The translations under genes were made by a program, and so were the position numbers. Below are positions 1 to 9,824 of a stretch of DNA of 64,000 nt, one piece after another. The stretch is taken from assembly GCA_963843805.1 (NCBI GenBank), contig CAWJLY010000010.1:62001-126000 (forward strand), read 5' to 3'. Every line of letters begins with the position of its first letter. Within the stretch, counting starts at the first letter, position 1. The notes beneath the pieces were generated by a model. That model was given only the letters and a program-made list of their open reading frames with translations. It had not been told where the DNA came from and searched no databases. Source of the DNA: Ideonella_A sp963843805. Its GTDB lineage: Bacteria; Pseudomonadota; Gammaproteobacteria; Burkholderiales; Burkholderiaceae_C.

Positions 1-93
1 GCCCCAGGCGGCGATGCCGACGCTGACCGACGACATGTCACGCAGACCGGCCCGAAACTGGGGGTGGCGCAGGCATGCGCTGATCGAATTCAT
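1..93 (-). CDS. azlC: AzlC-type branched-chain amino acid permease, N-terminus only
   Basis: Only the first 31 codons lie in the window; the gene runs off the left edge. The ATG at 93 opens a frame containing HPQFRAGLRDM and then GIAAWG, which matches the usual start of AzlC-family inner-membrane proteins (a charged HPEFRxGxRDM stretch before the first helix). AzlC works with the small protein AzlD in export of branched-chain amino acids and analogues. It is the last visible member of a minus-strand series (def, fmt, htpX, lipoprotein, azlC). The identification rests on a short piece and family recall, so it is moderate. Confidence 0.55.
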   Translation of the reverse strand, partial: MNSISACLRHPQFRAGLRDMSSVSVGIAAWG

Positions 94-188
94 CGGCCGG
101 ATTGTCTCAGGCCGGCGCGGAAATCGGCTGTCGCAGGGTCAAGCTCGAGAGCTCGGCAGTGTCCGACGCTCCAGACCGTCGTCGGCCG

Positions 189-586
189 TCAGTGTCTGCC
201 GGCGGCCAGCCACCTTCTTGCGAGCCGCGCCGCGGCGCCTCGTCTTTCCGCTCCGCCGGCATCCCCCTCGCGGCGCAATGCTGCGACCTGCAGCACGGGC
301 GCGACGATCTCGATCTTGTTTTCGCGCATGTAGTCGTTCATGTCGCGCCAGCCGGCAAATATCGCTGCGCGGTCGACTTTCTTGTTCAGGATGAAACAGT
401 CCTCGAGCGCGCGGCCGGCATGGCGACAGGCGCCGCCGACGGCGCGGCCGTCGGCCTGGCGCGCGGCGGCAAGGGTTTCTGGCGTTTCGATGCCGAGTTG
501 CTCGCAACCAGCCAGCAACACCATCGCGCCGCAAAGGAACAGCCGGCTGAAACGGGCGTGCAGGAATGGCGGTGCAGACGTGGCAT
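189..586 (-). CDS. Small lipoprotein, frameshifted near its signal peptide
   Basis: The main frame carries a lipobox (LLAGC) followed by a compact domain with GIETPETLAAARQADGR, CRHAGRALEDC and WRDMNDYMRENKIE, a conserved-looking sequence with two further cysteines. The natural start appears to be the ATG at 586 (MPRLHRH), which is in another frame. Joining the two frames near position 570 gives a short basic N-terminus and a hydrophobic stretch ending in the lipobox, so a net one-base loss (or two-base gain) is likely there. The arginine/alanine-rich C-terminus may also be out of frame. The function is unknown; export by Sec and lipidation is inferred from the signal. Confidence 0.55.
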
Positions 587-671
587 GACCTGCGATTTAT
601 CGGCAGCCGCCAACCCAACTTGAGCCTGCTGGCCGCGCGCCAGGCAAAGCCTGGCCGCAACACGGCGCGAC

Positions 672-1511
672 TCAGCGCATCGCCATCAGTCGGGCCACGC
701 GCTCTTCGGTCGACGGATGGGTCGAAAACAGGCCGCGCAGGCCACCGCCCGACAACGGATTCATGATCATCATCTGCGCCGTCTCCGGATGGCGCTCGGT
801 GGCCTCCAGCGGAATGCCCCTGGCGTATTGCTGAATCTTCTGCAGCGCGCTGGCCAGCGCCTGCGGGTCGCCGGAAATCTCGGCACCGCCCCGATCGGCC
901 TCGAACTCGCGGGCGCGGCTGATCGCCATCTGGATCAGGCTGGCGGCCAGCGGCGCCAGCATCATCACCAGCAGCCCGACGATCGGGTTGGTCGAGCGGC
1001 CCTCGCTGTCGCGGCCGCCGAAGAACATCGCGAAATTGGCCAGCATCGAAATCGCGCCGGCCATCGTCGCGCTGATCGTGCTGATCAGGATGTCGCGGTG
1101 GCGCACATGCGCCAGTTCATGCGCCATCACGCCGCGCAGTTCGCGCTCGCTGAGCACCCGCAGAATGCCGGTGGTCGCCGCGACCGCCGCATTGTCCGGG
1201 TTGCGCCCGGTGGCGAATGCATTCGGCGAGTCTTCGTTGATCAGGTAGACCTTGGGCATCGGCAACTGCGCGCGCTGCGCCAGCTCGGCGACCATCCGAT
1301 AGAACTGCGGCGCCGAGGTCTCGTCGACCTGCTGCGCGTTGTACATCTTCAGCACCAGCTTGTCGGAAAACCAGTAGCTGAAGAAATTCATGCCGACCGC
1401 AACCGCCAGCGCGATCATCATGCCGGTCTGCCCACCGAGCAGCGAGCCGATCGCCATGAACAGCGCGGTGATCGCGGCCATCAGCACGGCGGTCTTCAAC
1501 AGATTGAACAT
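672..1511 (-). CDS. htpX: HtpX membrane-bound zinc metalloprotease (M48)
   Basis: Inner-membrane protease that degrades misfolded membrane proteins alongside FtsH. The 279-residue product has two N-terminal hydrophobic segments (about residues 8-25 and 30-48), the zinc motif HELAH at 131-135, two further hydrophobic segments and the downstream REFEAD motif that supplies the third ligand. The length fits the family. The ATG at 1511 (MFNLLKT) is preferred over a start three codons upstream because HtpX proteins begin this way. It lies 130 bp after fmt in the same orientation, an arrangement I recall from other betaproteobacteria. The frame is intact, in contrast to its neighbours. Confidence 0.93.
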   Translation of the reverse strand: MFNLLKTAVLMAAITALFMAIGSLLGGQTGMMIALAVAVGMNFFSYWFSDKLVLKMYNAQQVDETSAPQFYRMVAELAQRAQLPMPKVYLINEDSPNAFATGRNPDNAAVAATTGILRVLSERELRGVMAHELAHVRHRDILISTISATMAGAISMLANFAMFFGGRDSEGRSTNPIVGLLVMMLAPLAASLIQMAISRAREFEADRGGAEISGDPQALASALQKIQQYARGIPLEATERHPETAQMMIMNPLSGGGLRGLFSTHPSTEERVARLMAMR

Positions 1512-1642
1512 CGGGCACAACCTTTCTCAGGGAAGCGTGCAGACGCAACAGGCGCTGCAAGTCGATCTTCGAACGCATCAGATGCGGCCGGCAGGGCCAA
1601 GTTCAAGCCGGTCGCGCGACCGCCAGGCGATCGCTTGCCGGC

Positions 1643-2655
1643 TCAGCCCAACACGGCGCCCGGCCTGCAGCGGTCTGGACTGTAGAAAGGCCTGCGCCGA
1701 TTGCCGCCGGCCGCCCGGACGTTGCAGTTCGTCGATGCGCAGCGCCGCCTTCGCCGCAGGCGACCAGCAGCCCCGCAGGCCCGGCAGCCAGCACCGTGCC
1801 AGGCAACCCGCTGCGCCGGCTCGACCCGCGCGCGCCACAACTTGACAACTTTCGCCGCCGATGACTCGCGCTGGCACCAGGAAACGGATCGAAGGCGCGA
1901 ATCCGCCGCTCGATCGACCGCCGCCGCGCGCGTCCAGTCGATCGCCGCCTCCGCCTTGTCGATCTTGCCTGCATAGCTGACCCCTTCGCGCGGCTGCGGC
2001 ACCGGCTGCAACCCGCCGGCGGCCAGCTGCTGCAGCGTCTCGACCATCAGGCGGGCGCCGAGCGACGGCCAGTTCGTCGTGCAGGCTGGCCGTCGTCGCG
2101 GCAGGGCCGATGGCAACCCGCCCGCTGCGCAGCATCGCGCCGGTGTCGAGCCCGGCGTCCATCTGCATGATGGTGATGCCGGTTTCGCGGTCGCCGGCCT
2201 CGATCGCCCGATGGATCGGTGCGGCGCCGCGCCAGCGCGGCAGCAGCGAGGCATGCACATTCAGGCAGCCGCAGTCGGGCAGCGCCAGCACCCACGCCGG
2301 CAGGATCAGCCCGTAGGCGGCGACGACCATCACATCCGGGCGCGGCGGCCAGCAGCAGCATCGCGGGCGGCGCGGCATCCTGCGGATAGTTGCCATCCAG
2401 CCGCAGGCTGCGCGGCTGGACTCACCGGCAAGCCGGCGTCGACCGCAAACTGCTTGACCGGCGACGCCTGCAGCCTTCATGCCGCGCCCGGCCGGCCGGT
2501 CGGGCTGGCTCAGCACCAGCACCACGCTCGAAGCCGGCCTGCACCAGCGCCTGCAGCGTGACCCGCGCAAATTCCGGCGTGCCGGCGAAGGCGACTCTCA
2601 CCGGCACGTCGCCGTCACCAGCGGTGCGGCCAAGCGACGCCGGCAGTCGGCTCAT
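1643..2655 (-). CDS. fmt: Methionyl-tRNA formyltransferase, frameshifted in this sequence
   Basis: Formylates initiator Met-tRNA. Recognisable blocks occur in order but in different frames: VRVAFAGTPEFA at the N-terminus, SQPDRPAGRGMK, DVMVVAAYGLILP, NVHASLLPRWRGAAPIHRAI, TGITIMQMDAGLDTG and the C-terminal KIDKAEAAIDW. The catalytic Asn-His pair and the SLLPRWRGAAPI loop are present. At least five single extra bases would restore one frame (for example after GTPEFA...GFE, after GRGMK, after LPV-S and before RPDVMVV), and more are needed in the last third. The start ATG at 2655 overlaps the def stop (ATGA), so the pair is translationally coupled. Such a gene cannot normally be lost by mutation, so sequencing error is the likely cause. 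Confidence 0.9.
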
Positions 2656-3156
2656 TCGGCGCGTGCCTTCTTCAGCATCTTGGTCTTGATGCGGTCGCGC
2701 TTCAGCGAACTCAGATATTCGACGAAAACCTTGCCAAGCAGATGATCCATCTCATGCTGCACACAGATCGACAGCAGGCCGTCGGCCTCGAACTCCTGCG
2801 GCTTGCCGTCGCGGTCGAGCGCGCGCACGCGTGACCCGCTGATGGCGATTGACCTTGTCGTAGATCAGCGGCACCGACAGGCAGCCTTCGTCGACGAAGC
2901 TCATTTCCTCGCTGCGTGCGATCAACTCGGGGTTGATCAGCACCAGCGGATCGTCGCGCGTTTCCGAGGTGTCGATGACGATCACCCGCTCGTGTACATC
3001 GACCTGGGTCGCGGCCAGGCCGACGCCGTCGGCGGCATACATCGTCTCCAGCATGTCGTCGACCAGCTGGCGGATTCGCGCGTCGACTTCGGCGACCGGC
3101 TTGGCGACCTTGTGCAGACGCGGATCGGGATAACGCAGGATGTTGAGTTGGGGCAT
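2652..3156 (-). CDS. def: Peptide deformylase, one frameshift
   Basis: Removes the N-formyl group from nascent proteins. All three signature motifs are present: GVGLAATQ (residues 45-52), EGCLSVP with the metal-binding cysteine at 92, and QHEMDHL with the two histidines. The last motif is in another frame. Removing one C in the sequence ACGCGTG near 2835 restores a continuous product that ends in KTKMLKKARAE at the TGA at 2652-2654. The start is the ATG at 3156 (MPQLNILRYPDPRL); in-frame codons upstream do not resemble the family. It overlaps fmt by four bases. The 236-bp gap to lysM should hold divergent promoters. Confidence 0.93.
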
Positions 3157-3392
3157 GGAATCAATCGGGCGGCGCGCCGAGCGGCCGCGGACCACATCGT
3201 TCGATGCGCCGAGCGCCGTGCAGCCGAGCGTTCGCACTTGTACCGTCGACGCATCGGTTTCGTTGCGACATCAATGGTTTAGGGGCAGAATCTGTGAATT
3301 CAAGTGAGGATTTTCGCCGATCTGCTCGGAACCCGTCGTGCGCGCGCCGGGCAGCCGACGCCGATCTCTCCCGCAGCCACGTCCAAGCCACG

Positions 3393-4575
3393 ATGAACAT
3401 GCCCACGATGCGCGGTACCCGCACGCCGACTCCGCCCGCGCAGGCTGCTGCGCTGCCAGCTGGCTTGCCGTTGCGGCTGCCGCCGCCTTGGCTGTCGATG
3501 CCCGCGCAGGCAGTCCACTATCCGGTCACCCCCGGTCAGCGCGGTACCGCGCAGAAGGTCGCCGAAGACGGCGTGCCGTTGTCCGAACTGGCGCCGAATG
3601 CGCCCGATTCATATACCGTCAAGCGCGGCAATACCTTGTGGGGAATCTCCGGCATCTTCCTGCGCCGCCCGTGGCGCTGGCCCGAGTTGTGGGGAATGAA
3701 CCTCGAGCAGATCCGCAACCCGCACCTGATCTATCCCGGCCAGGTGCTGTATCTCGACAAATCGGGCGGCCGCGCACGGCTGCGGATGGGCCGGCCGGTT
3801 GGCGACCTGAAGCTGTCGCCACAGGCGCGCAGCAGCCCGCTCGACGACGGCGCGATCGCATCGATCGAATTCCGCCTGATCGAGCCGTTCCTGAACCAGG
3901 CGGTGATCTTCGACACCGACCAGCTCGACGCCGCGCCGCGCATCGTCGCCGCCCAGGAGGGTCGGGTGCTGTTGACGCGCGGCGATCTGGCCTATGTGCG
4001 TGGCGATGTCGTCCGCGGCAGCAACTACCGCATCTTCCGCGAGCCCAAGCCGATGCGCGACCCGGCCACCGGCGAGATCCTCGGCTACGAAGCCAGCTAT
4101 GTCGGCGGCGTCGAATTCGTCCGCGATGGCGAGTCGCGTCCCGGCGCCGATCGGCGCGCCATCGTGCCGTCGACATTCCGCGTCAACGAGGTGCGTCAGG
4201 AGGCCAATGTCGGCGACCGGCTGGCGCCGGTGCCGCCGCGCGACTTCAGCAACTACGCGCCGCGCTCGCCGGAAGACGAGATGTCGGGCCAGATCGTCTC
4301 GATCTACGGCGACGCATTGACCGCCGGACAGAATCAGATCGTCGCGCTGAACCGCGGCGCCCGTGCCGGCATGCAGCGCGGCCATGTGCTGGCGCTGTGG
4401 CGCTCCGGCGATGTCGTGGCCGACAAGACCGACGCCAAGCGCACGCATGATGAAGCTGCCCGACGAACGCCACGGCCTGCTGTTCGTTTTCCAGGTCTTC
4501 GACCGCATGTCGTACGCCTTGATCCTGTCGGTGCAGGAACCGGTACGGCCAGGCGACCGCTTCAGCCAACCCTGA
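3393..4575 (+). CDS. LysM-domain exported protein, frameshifted
   Basis: Probable periplasmic murein-binding protein of the type that sits between def and dprA in betaproteobacteria. A LysM-like segment is seen as YTVKRGNTLWGIS followed by WPELWGMN, NPHLIYPGQVLYL. The rest is a roughly 250-residue domain of unknown role. The signal peptide is in another frame (CAASWLAVAAAAALAVDARA), so compensating indels lie at about 3455 and 3520. A single extra C at about 4443 separates the body from the natural C-terminus, which ends VQEPVRPGDRFSQP at 4575. Without that correction the frame runs on into dprA and gives a false fusion. The start at 3393 (MNMPTM) is the first plausible ATG. Confidence 0.8.
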
Positions 4576-4631
4576 GCCGCCGGCCCGCCGCCGGGGCCAT
4601 CGACGGCCGCCGATCCCGTTCGCCAACCAAT

Positions 4632-5803
4632 GTGATCGGCGATGACGAACTGGCCGCCTGGCTGCGACTGGTCGAGACGCCCGGCGTCGGGCGTGCAACT
4701 GCACGCCGGCTGCTGGCGGGCTTCGGCTCCGCCGGCGCGATCTTCGATGCGCCGCGCTCGGCAGTGCGCGAATTCGTCGGCGCCGAGCTTGCCGAATTCG
4801 CTGAGCGGCCCGGCGTCGTCGCAGCAAAGCGACCTGCTCGCCCGAACCCGCGCCTGGCTCAACGACCCGGCGGCCCCAGCACCGCGCTGCCTGCTGGGCC
4901 TGGCCGACCCCCAATATCCACCGCGGCTGCTGCAATCGGCCGATCCGCCCCTGCTGCTTTATGCACAGGGCCGCATCGAATGGTTGGACACGCCGGCGCT
5001 GGCGATCGTCGGCAGCCGCCGGCCGACACCGCAGGGCCGCGAAAATGCGCGCGATCTTCGCCGGCGAACTGGGCCGCAACGGCCTGACCATCGTGTCCGG
5101 GCCTGGCACTCGGCATCGACGGCGCCGCGCACGAAGCGGCACTGGGCGCCGGCGCTGGCTCGATCGCCGTGGTCGGCACCGGGCTCGACCGCGTCTATCC
5201 GGCGGCCCACCGGGCACTGGCCAGGCGGCTGTCGGTCGAAGGCCTGTTGATCAGCGAATTCCGCCTCGGCACCGAGCCGCTGGCCGGCAATTTCCCGTCA
5301 CGCAACCGGATCATCGCTGCCATGACGCTGGGCACACTGGTCGTCGAGGCGGCGCTGCGTTCAGGATCCCTGATCACCGCCCGATTGGCGGCCGAGGCCG
5401 GACGCGAGGTATTTGCGATTCCGGGTTCGATTCATTCGGCGCAGTCGCAGGGCTGCCATGCGCTGATCAAGCAGGGCGCCAAACTGGTCGAATCGGCGCA
5501 AGATGTACTGGAAGAGCTGGCGTTGGCTCTACCCGCCAGCGCGTCGGCTCAACCTGCCGAGGAGTCGGACGATGAGCCGCCAGCCAACGCGTTGCTGGAA
5601 GCGCTGGGCCACGATCCAGTCACGCTCGACGCCTTGCTGGCGCGCACCGGCATGGCATCGAGGCACTTGCGGCAGCACTGCTCGAACTCGAACTGGCAGG
5701 CAAGGTGGCCCGTCTGCCCGGCCAGCTGTTATCAGCGCATCGGCTTCGCCTGAGTGTCGTCGGGGCCACCAGCCGCGGGCAGAAAACGGGCGCCGACGGC
5801 TGA
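4632..5803 (+). CDS. dprA: DNA processing protein DprA, frameshifted
   Basis: Binds incoming single-stranded DNA and loads RecA during natural transformation. In order, across several frames: a SAM-like N-terminal part (WLRLVETPGVGRATARRLL), LLGLADPQYPPRLLQ, LAIVGSRRPTPQGRENAR, the Rossmann-type core with SGLALGIDGAAHEAALGAG recoverable by removing one C at about 5107, FPSRNRIIAAMTLGTLVVEA, GREVFAIPGSIHSAQSQGC and a C-terminal winged-helix-like end. Breaks are near 4815, 5047, 5107 (insertions) and 5655 (deletion). A GTG at 4632 (VIGDDELAAWL) is the likely start, and the corrected frame stops at 5803. It lies 56 bp after lysM and 16 bp before smg. Confidence 0.88.
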
Positions 5804-5819
5804 GGTATAGTGGTTTCCG

Positions 5820-6273
5820 ATGTTCGACGTTCTCGTCTACCTGTACGAAACCTACTGGCGGCCGGATGCCTGTCCGGACCACGCCCAGCTGACGCGCAAG
5901 CTGTCGGCAGTGGGCTTCGAGTCGGACGAAATCCAGGAGGCGCTGTCGTGGCTGGACGGCCTTGGCTGCCGCTGCACAGTCGTATGTCGGCACTCAAAGT
6001 CCGAAGGCCCTGAGAATCTATTCCGCGGCCGAGCACGAACACCTCGGCGAGGCCTCGATCGGCTTCCTGAGTTTTCTCGAGTCGGCCGGGGTGCTGCCGC
6101 CGCCGATGCGCGAAATGGTGATCGACCGCGCCAACGCCATTCCCGGCGCCCCGCTTGACCTCGAAGACCTGAAGATCATCGTGCTGATGGTTTTCTGGAG
6201 CCTTGGCGAAGAACCCGACGCGCTGATCCTCGACGAGCTGTTCGTCGACGAAGACGAACGGCTGATTCATTAG
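5820..6273 (+). CDS. smg: Smg family protein (DUF494), one frameshift
   Basis: Small conserved cytoplasmic protein of unknown biochemical role that sits downstream of dprA in many beta- and gammaproteobacteria. The N-terminus MFDVLVYLYETYW and the C-terminal half (REMVIDRANAI, DLEDLKIIVLMVFWSLGEEP) are characteristic. The two halves are in different frames. Removing one G in CTTGGCT at about 5966 joins them as LDGLAAAAQSYVG and gives about 150 residues, the normal length. The stop at 6271-6273 abuts a strong hairpin terminator. It starts 16 bp after the corrected dprA stop and is probably co-transcribed with it. Confidence 0.88.
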
Positions 6274-6300
6274 GCCCCCAGTCGCTGCGCGACTGGGGGC
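6274..6300. terminator. Bidirectional hairpin terminator between smg and the DUF1631 gene
   Basis: GCCCCCAGTCG and CGACTGGGGGC form a perfect 11-bp inverted repeat with a five-base loop. It fills the whole gap between the smg stop on the plus strand and the stop of the convergent gene on the minus strand. There is no T-run on either side, so it may end transcripts through RNA structure alone or together with Rho. Its left arm shares CCCCCAGTCGCT with the repeat after prfC at 56131. Confidence 0.75.
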
Positions 6301-8685
6301 TCAATGTTGCAGGCGTTGCGGGTCGGCGTCGATCTTGGCCATCGCGCTGCGGGTGGCTCGCACAGTCAGCGATTCGTCCTGGGCCGGAACGAGCAGTCCG
6401 GCCTGCAGAAACGACGCCAGACGATGTTGCTGGAACAGGACCCCGCGACCCTGCTGCGTGACAAACAAGGCCAGTTGCTGGCGCAGGCCGCGCCACGCGA
6501 GCTGGACTGATTCGTTGCGGCCCCGGTAGTCGAGCATGTACCAGGTGCCGACCTGCAGTTCCTTGGCCCAGTCGATCATCGATGCGGTGGGCATCGAACC
6601 GCCATCGCCGACGATTTCAAGCTCCGAACTCTCGTGGCCGGACAGGTCGAGCACCATCGATTCATCGAGCTCGACATCATCGGCATCGGGCAACAATTCC
6701 TCCAGCGTCTCCAGTCGGGTCTTCAGCTCCTCCATTCGATCGGCGCTGATCGAGGCGACCCGTGCGGTGAAGGCAGCAGCCAGCGAATTGTTCAGGTGCT
6801 GGATATGTTCATCCTGGCGCTGTGGCATCACGCCAACGCTTTGCATGCCATCACGCAATGCCTTCAGCAACGCCGGCAATTGGCGGATGACCGTCGCCCG
6901 CTCTTCGCGCGACACCTTGGCACTGGCCGACCAGATCAGATCGGCCGCCACCTTCTTCATGTCGCGCGTGGCATCGCTGTGCAGGCCGTTTTTCAGTGCG
7001 GCGACCGCCAGCACGTCGGCCCAGACATGGAACAGAAATTCGCGCACGCCCTCCTGTACCGGCATTTCGCTGAGCATCTTGCGCAACTCGATGGTGTACT
7101 GGATCGCCAGGGTCTCGCGTTGCTCGACCTGCTGCGCCAGCGACACGCCCTTGCGGCTGGCTTCGTTTTCGTTGCGGAAGAAGTTCTCCAGAAACGCCTC
7201 GAATTCGTTGAGCACGGTCTGGAACACCTTGCGCCCGGTATCCGGATACGCTTCCACGACCTGGACAATGCGCTTGATCTCGATTTCGAGCTTCTCGCCG
7301 ACCTTGCTCAGGGTGGCGTCGAAACCCATCACGCAGGCACCCATGCGGTCGATCAGCCGGCGCGCCGGATGATCGGCGGTGGCGAAGAAATCGGGCTCAC
7401 CGACCGCCACCCGCAACACCGGCATCTGCAGGCGTGCAAACCAGACCCTGACAGTGGCCGGCAGCCGCTCTTCGGTCAGCAGGCTCTGGAACAGCAAGGC
7501 GACCACCTCGATGGTGGCGCGCTCGACCGGCGACGAGGCGGCACGCTTCAACGCCACCTTCTGCTGATGCAGTTCCTCGAGCATCGCCGGCGTGCTGATC
7601 TGCAGCGCCTCGCCGCCGGCCTGACCATCACGCGACAGTCGGCGAGTGATGCCCTGCTGGGCCTGGCCGATCGCTTCGGTCAGCCCGTTACCGCCGGCAG
7701 GTCGATCGAGCGAGGTGGCCGCAAAATCGGGCAACTGACGCCAGATCAGCCGGTTCAGCCGCCCGAGTACGGCCTCGGCCTGACTGGCGCCGCGGCCCAG
7801 CGGACCGGTGCGGGTTTGCAGCCGCGTCTCCTGGCCGATTGCGTCACGACCCACTGCGGTGGCCGAAAAACGCGAGCTTGGATCATCCCCGTTGGCCGAC
7901 CCGGCGTCGGCCCGAATCGAATCAGTCGAGCGACCCTGCGCAGGACTGAAAGTCGAGGTGGCCATCCCGCCATCAAAACCGTTGCCGGCCTGGCCTGGCG
8001 CGGTCGCGGGCGGTACGCCGTTGTCGCGAGCACGCCTGATGAAAGGGCGCAGATCGATTTCCGCAAGGACGCCTTTTTCGACCAGCAGCCGATTGACTTC
8101 GTGGTAGGCCTCTTCAGCCAGGTGTCCGACCTCATCGTGGATCAGTGACTGCAAGACCCGCCAGTTCTCGTGCGACAACCCGGCACTGTGCCAAGCTGCC
8201 GTCGTGGTGCGTGCCAGCACATGAGGGCGCAAGATGTCCTGCGGGTCGAGTTCGTCGCTGTTGGCTTCGAGCGTGGTCATTCGCGAGCGCAAATCGCTGA
8301 ACTCCCACGATGCTCGATCCATGATCGCCAGCGAAAGCCGCGAACTGACGATTTCGCCCTCGATGGTCGAGTCGTCGACCAGCGTGAAATCGGCCGTTGC
8401 CGCACCTGCAAACTGACTCGGCCGGTCCAGATCGAGCTTGCCTCTGCTCTGGGCTTCGCGCAGCAACTTCTCCATTGCCCGCAGCCAGCCGACACCCTTT
8501 CCCTTCAGTTGCTCGACGGCGGTGCGCCGCTGCAACACCAATGCCGGATCGGCCACCTTGCCAAGCAGGATCCGCGCGCCGGAATCAATGGCTTCGAGCA
8601 GGCCCGGCAAGGCGTTCAGCACGTTGTCGACGTATGCCCGTCGAGCTTGGGTGGCGATAACGGTCGAGGCAGCGCCAGTCGCCAT
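6301..8685 (-). CDS. DUF1631 protein, about 794 residues
   Basis: A large cytoplasmic-looking protein without signal or membrane segments. The sequence resembles the DUF1631 family I know from Beta- and Gammaproteobacteria: an N-terminal helical part with LPGLLEAIDSGARILLGK, a central low-complexity linker, then VMGFDATLSKVGEKLEIEIKRIVQVVEAYP and FEAFLENFFRNENEA, and a C-terminal segment with WAKELQVGTWYML resembling a small beta-barrel of PilZ type (the PilZ comparison is an inference). The function is unknown. The ATG at 8685 is used; a TTG three codons earlier is possible. It follows secF by 57 bp in the same direction, so it may be read from the yajC-secDF transcript. The frame is intact over 2.4 kb. 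Confidence 0.75.
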   Translation of the reverse strand: MATGAASTVIATQARRAYVDNVLNALPGLLEAIDSGARILLGKVADPALVLQRRTAVEQLKGKGVGWLRAMEKLLREAQSRGKLDLDRPSQFAGAATADFTLVDDSTIEGEIVSSRLSLAIMDRASWEFSDLRSRMTTLEANSDELDPQDILRPHVLARTTTAAWHSAGLSHENWRVLQSLIHDEVGHLAEEAYHEVNRLLVEKGVLAEIDLRPFIRRARDNGVPPATAPGQAGNGFDGGMATSTFSPAQGRSTDSIRADAGSANGDDPSSRFSATAVGRDAIGQETRLQTRTGPLGRGASQAEAVLGRLNRLIWRQLPDFAATSLDRPAGGNGLTEAIGQAQQGITRRLSRDGQAGGEALQISTPAMLEELHQQKVALKRAASSPVERATIEVVALLFQSLLTEERLPATVRVWFARLQMPVLRVAVGEPDFFATADHPARRLIDRMGACVMGFDATLSKVGEKLEIEIKRIVQVVEAYPDTGRKVFQTVLNEFEAFLENFFRNENEASRKGVSLAQQVEQRETLAIQYTIELRKMLSEMPVQEGVREFLFHVWADVLAVAALKNGLHSDATRDMKKVAADLIWSASAKVSREERATVIRQLPALLKALRDGMQSVGVMPQRQDEHIQHLNNSLAAAFTARVASISADRMEELKTRLETLEELLPDADDVELDESMVLDLSGHESSELEIVGDGGSMPTASMIDWAKELQVGTWYMLDYRGRNESVQLAWRGLRQQLALFVTQQGRGVLFQQHRLASFLQAGLLVPAQDESLTVRATRSAMAKIDADPQRLQH

Positions 8686-8742
8686 GAGAGTCAATAGGTT
8701 GCAGGATGTAAGCCGATGGCGACTCTACACCCAGCCGATGCG

Positions 8743-9783
8743 CTACACCACCGCACCGGCATTCGGGTCGTCGGGATCGGTTTCTTTCGGCCCGATCCGA
8801 ACCAGATCTTCGCGTTTGACGCCGAGCCACATCGCGATCGCGGCGGCCACGAATACGGACGAATAGATGCCGAACAAGATGCCGATCGTCAGCGCGATGG
8901 CAAAATAATGAAGCGTCGGTCCGCCGAAGATCAGCATCGATACCACCATCATCAGCGTGCTGCCGTGAGTGATGACGGTGCGGCTCATGGTGCTGGTGAT
9001 GGCGTTATCGATGACCTCGCGCGGCGACAACTTGCGGTATTTGCGGAACGATTCGCGAACCCGGTCGAAGATCACCACCGACTCATTGACCGAATAACCC
9101 AGGACCGCCAGCAGTGCCGCCAGCACCGCGAGCGAGAACTCCCACTGGAAAAACGCAAAGAAGCCGACGATGATGATCACATCATGCAAGTTGGCGATGA
9201 TGCCGGCAACCGAGAATTTCCACTCGAATCGAAATGCCAGATACAGCATGATGCCGACGACCGTTGCAAGCAACGCATAAGCGCCGTCACGGGCCAGTTC
9301 CGAGCCCACCGTCGGGCCGACAAATTCGCTGCGTTGCAAACGCACCGGCTCGACACCGCCGCCGGCGGTCGCGACGCAGGCCGAACGGCTGATCGCCTCG
9401 CCCTTGTCGGATACCGATTGCTGCGCGGTCACCGAAGCGCCATCGGCGCGGCACAGGGCGTCGAACACCCGGCTGACCACATCGGCCTGCTTGATGTCAC
9501 CGCGAACGGGCAGGCGGATCAGTACATCGCGCGAAGTGCCGAAGTTCTGCACCTGCACTTCGCCGAAGTTCAACGCCTCGACCGTCTCGCGAACCTTGGC
9601 AATATCGGCTGATTGCGGGTAGGCGACCTCGATCACCGTGCCACCGGTGAATTCGATCGACAGGTGCAGTCCGCGGGTGGCGATGAAGAATACGGCAGCG
9701 ACGAAGGTCAGCACCGAGATGAGGTTGAGCAGCAGCGCATACCGCATGAACGGGATGTCGCGCCTGATTCTGAAAAATTCCAT
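8743..9783 (-). CDS. secF: Protein translocase subunit SecF
   Basis: With SecD and YajC it uses the proton-motive force to aid late steps of Sec export. The 346-residue product starts at the ATG at 9783 (MEFFRIRRDIPFMR), has the first membrane helix at about 15-35, then IEFTGGTVIEV, a short periplasmic domain, and a C-terminal block of five helices containing YSVNESVVIFDRVRE. The periplasmic domain holds an insert of about 30 residues around two cysteines (LCRADG and SACVATAGGG), which could form a disulphide. It is preceded by secD with a 41-bp gap. Confidence 0.95.
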   Translation of the reverse strand: MEFFRIRRDIPFMRYALLLNLISVLTFVAAVFFIATRGLHLSIEFTGGTVIEVAYPQSADIAKVRETVEALNFGEVQVQNFGTSRDVLIRLPVRGDIKQADVVSRVFDALCRADGASVTAQQSVSDKGEAISRSACVATAGGGVEPVRLQRSEFVGPTVGSELARDGAYALLATVVGIMLYLAFRFEWKFSVAGIIANLHDVIIIVGFFAFFQWEFSLAVLAALLAVLGYSVNESVVIFDRVRESFRKYRKLSPREVIDNAITSTMSRTVITHGSTLMMVVSMLIFGGPTLHYFAIALTIGILFGIYSSVFVAAAIAMWLGVKREDLVRIGPKETDPDDPNAGAVV

Positions 9784-9824
9784 TCGGGTCTCGATTGGTG
9801 TCGGTCTTGCAGCCCCTGCCGGGC

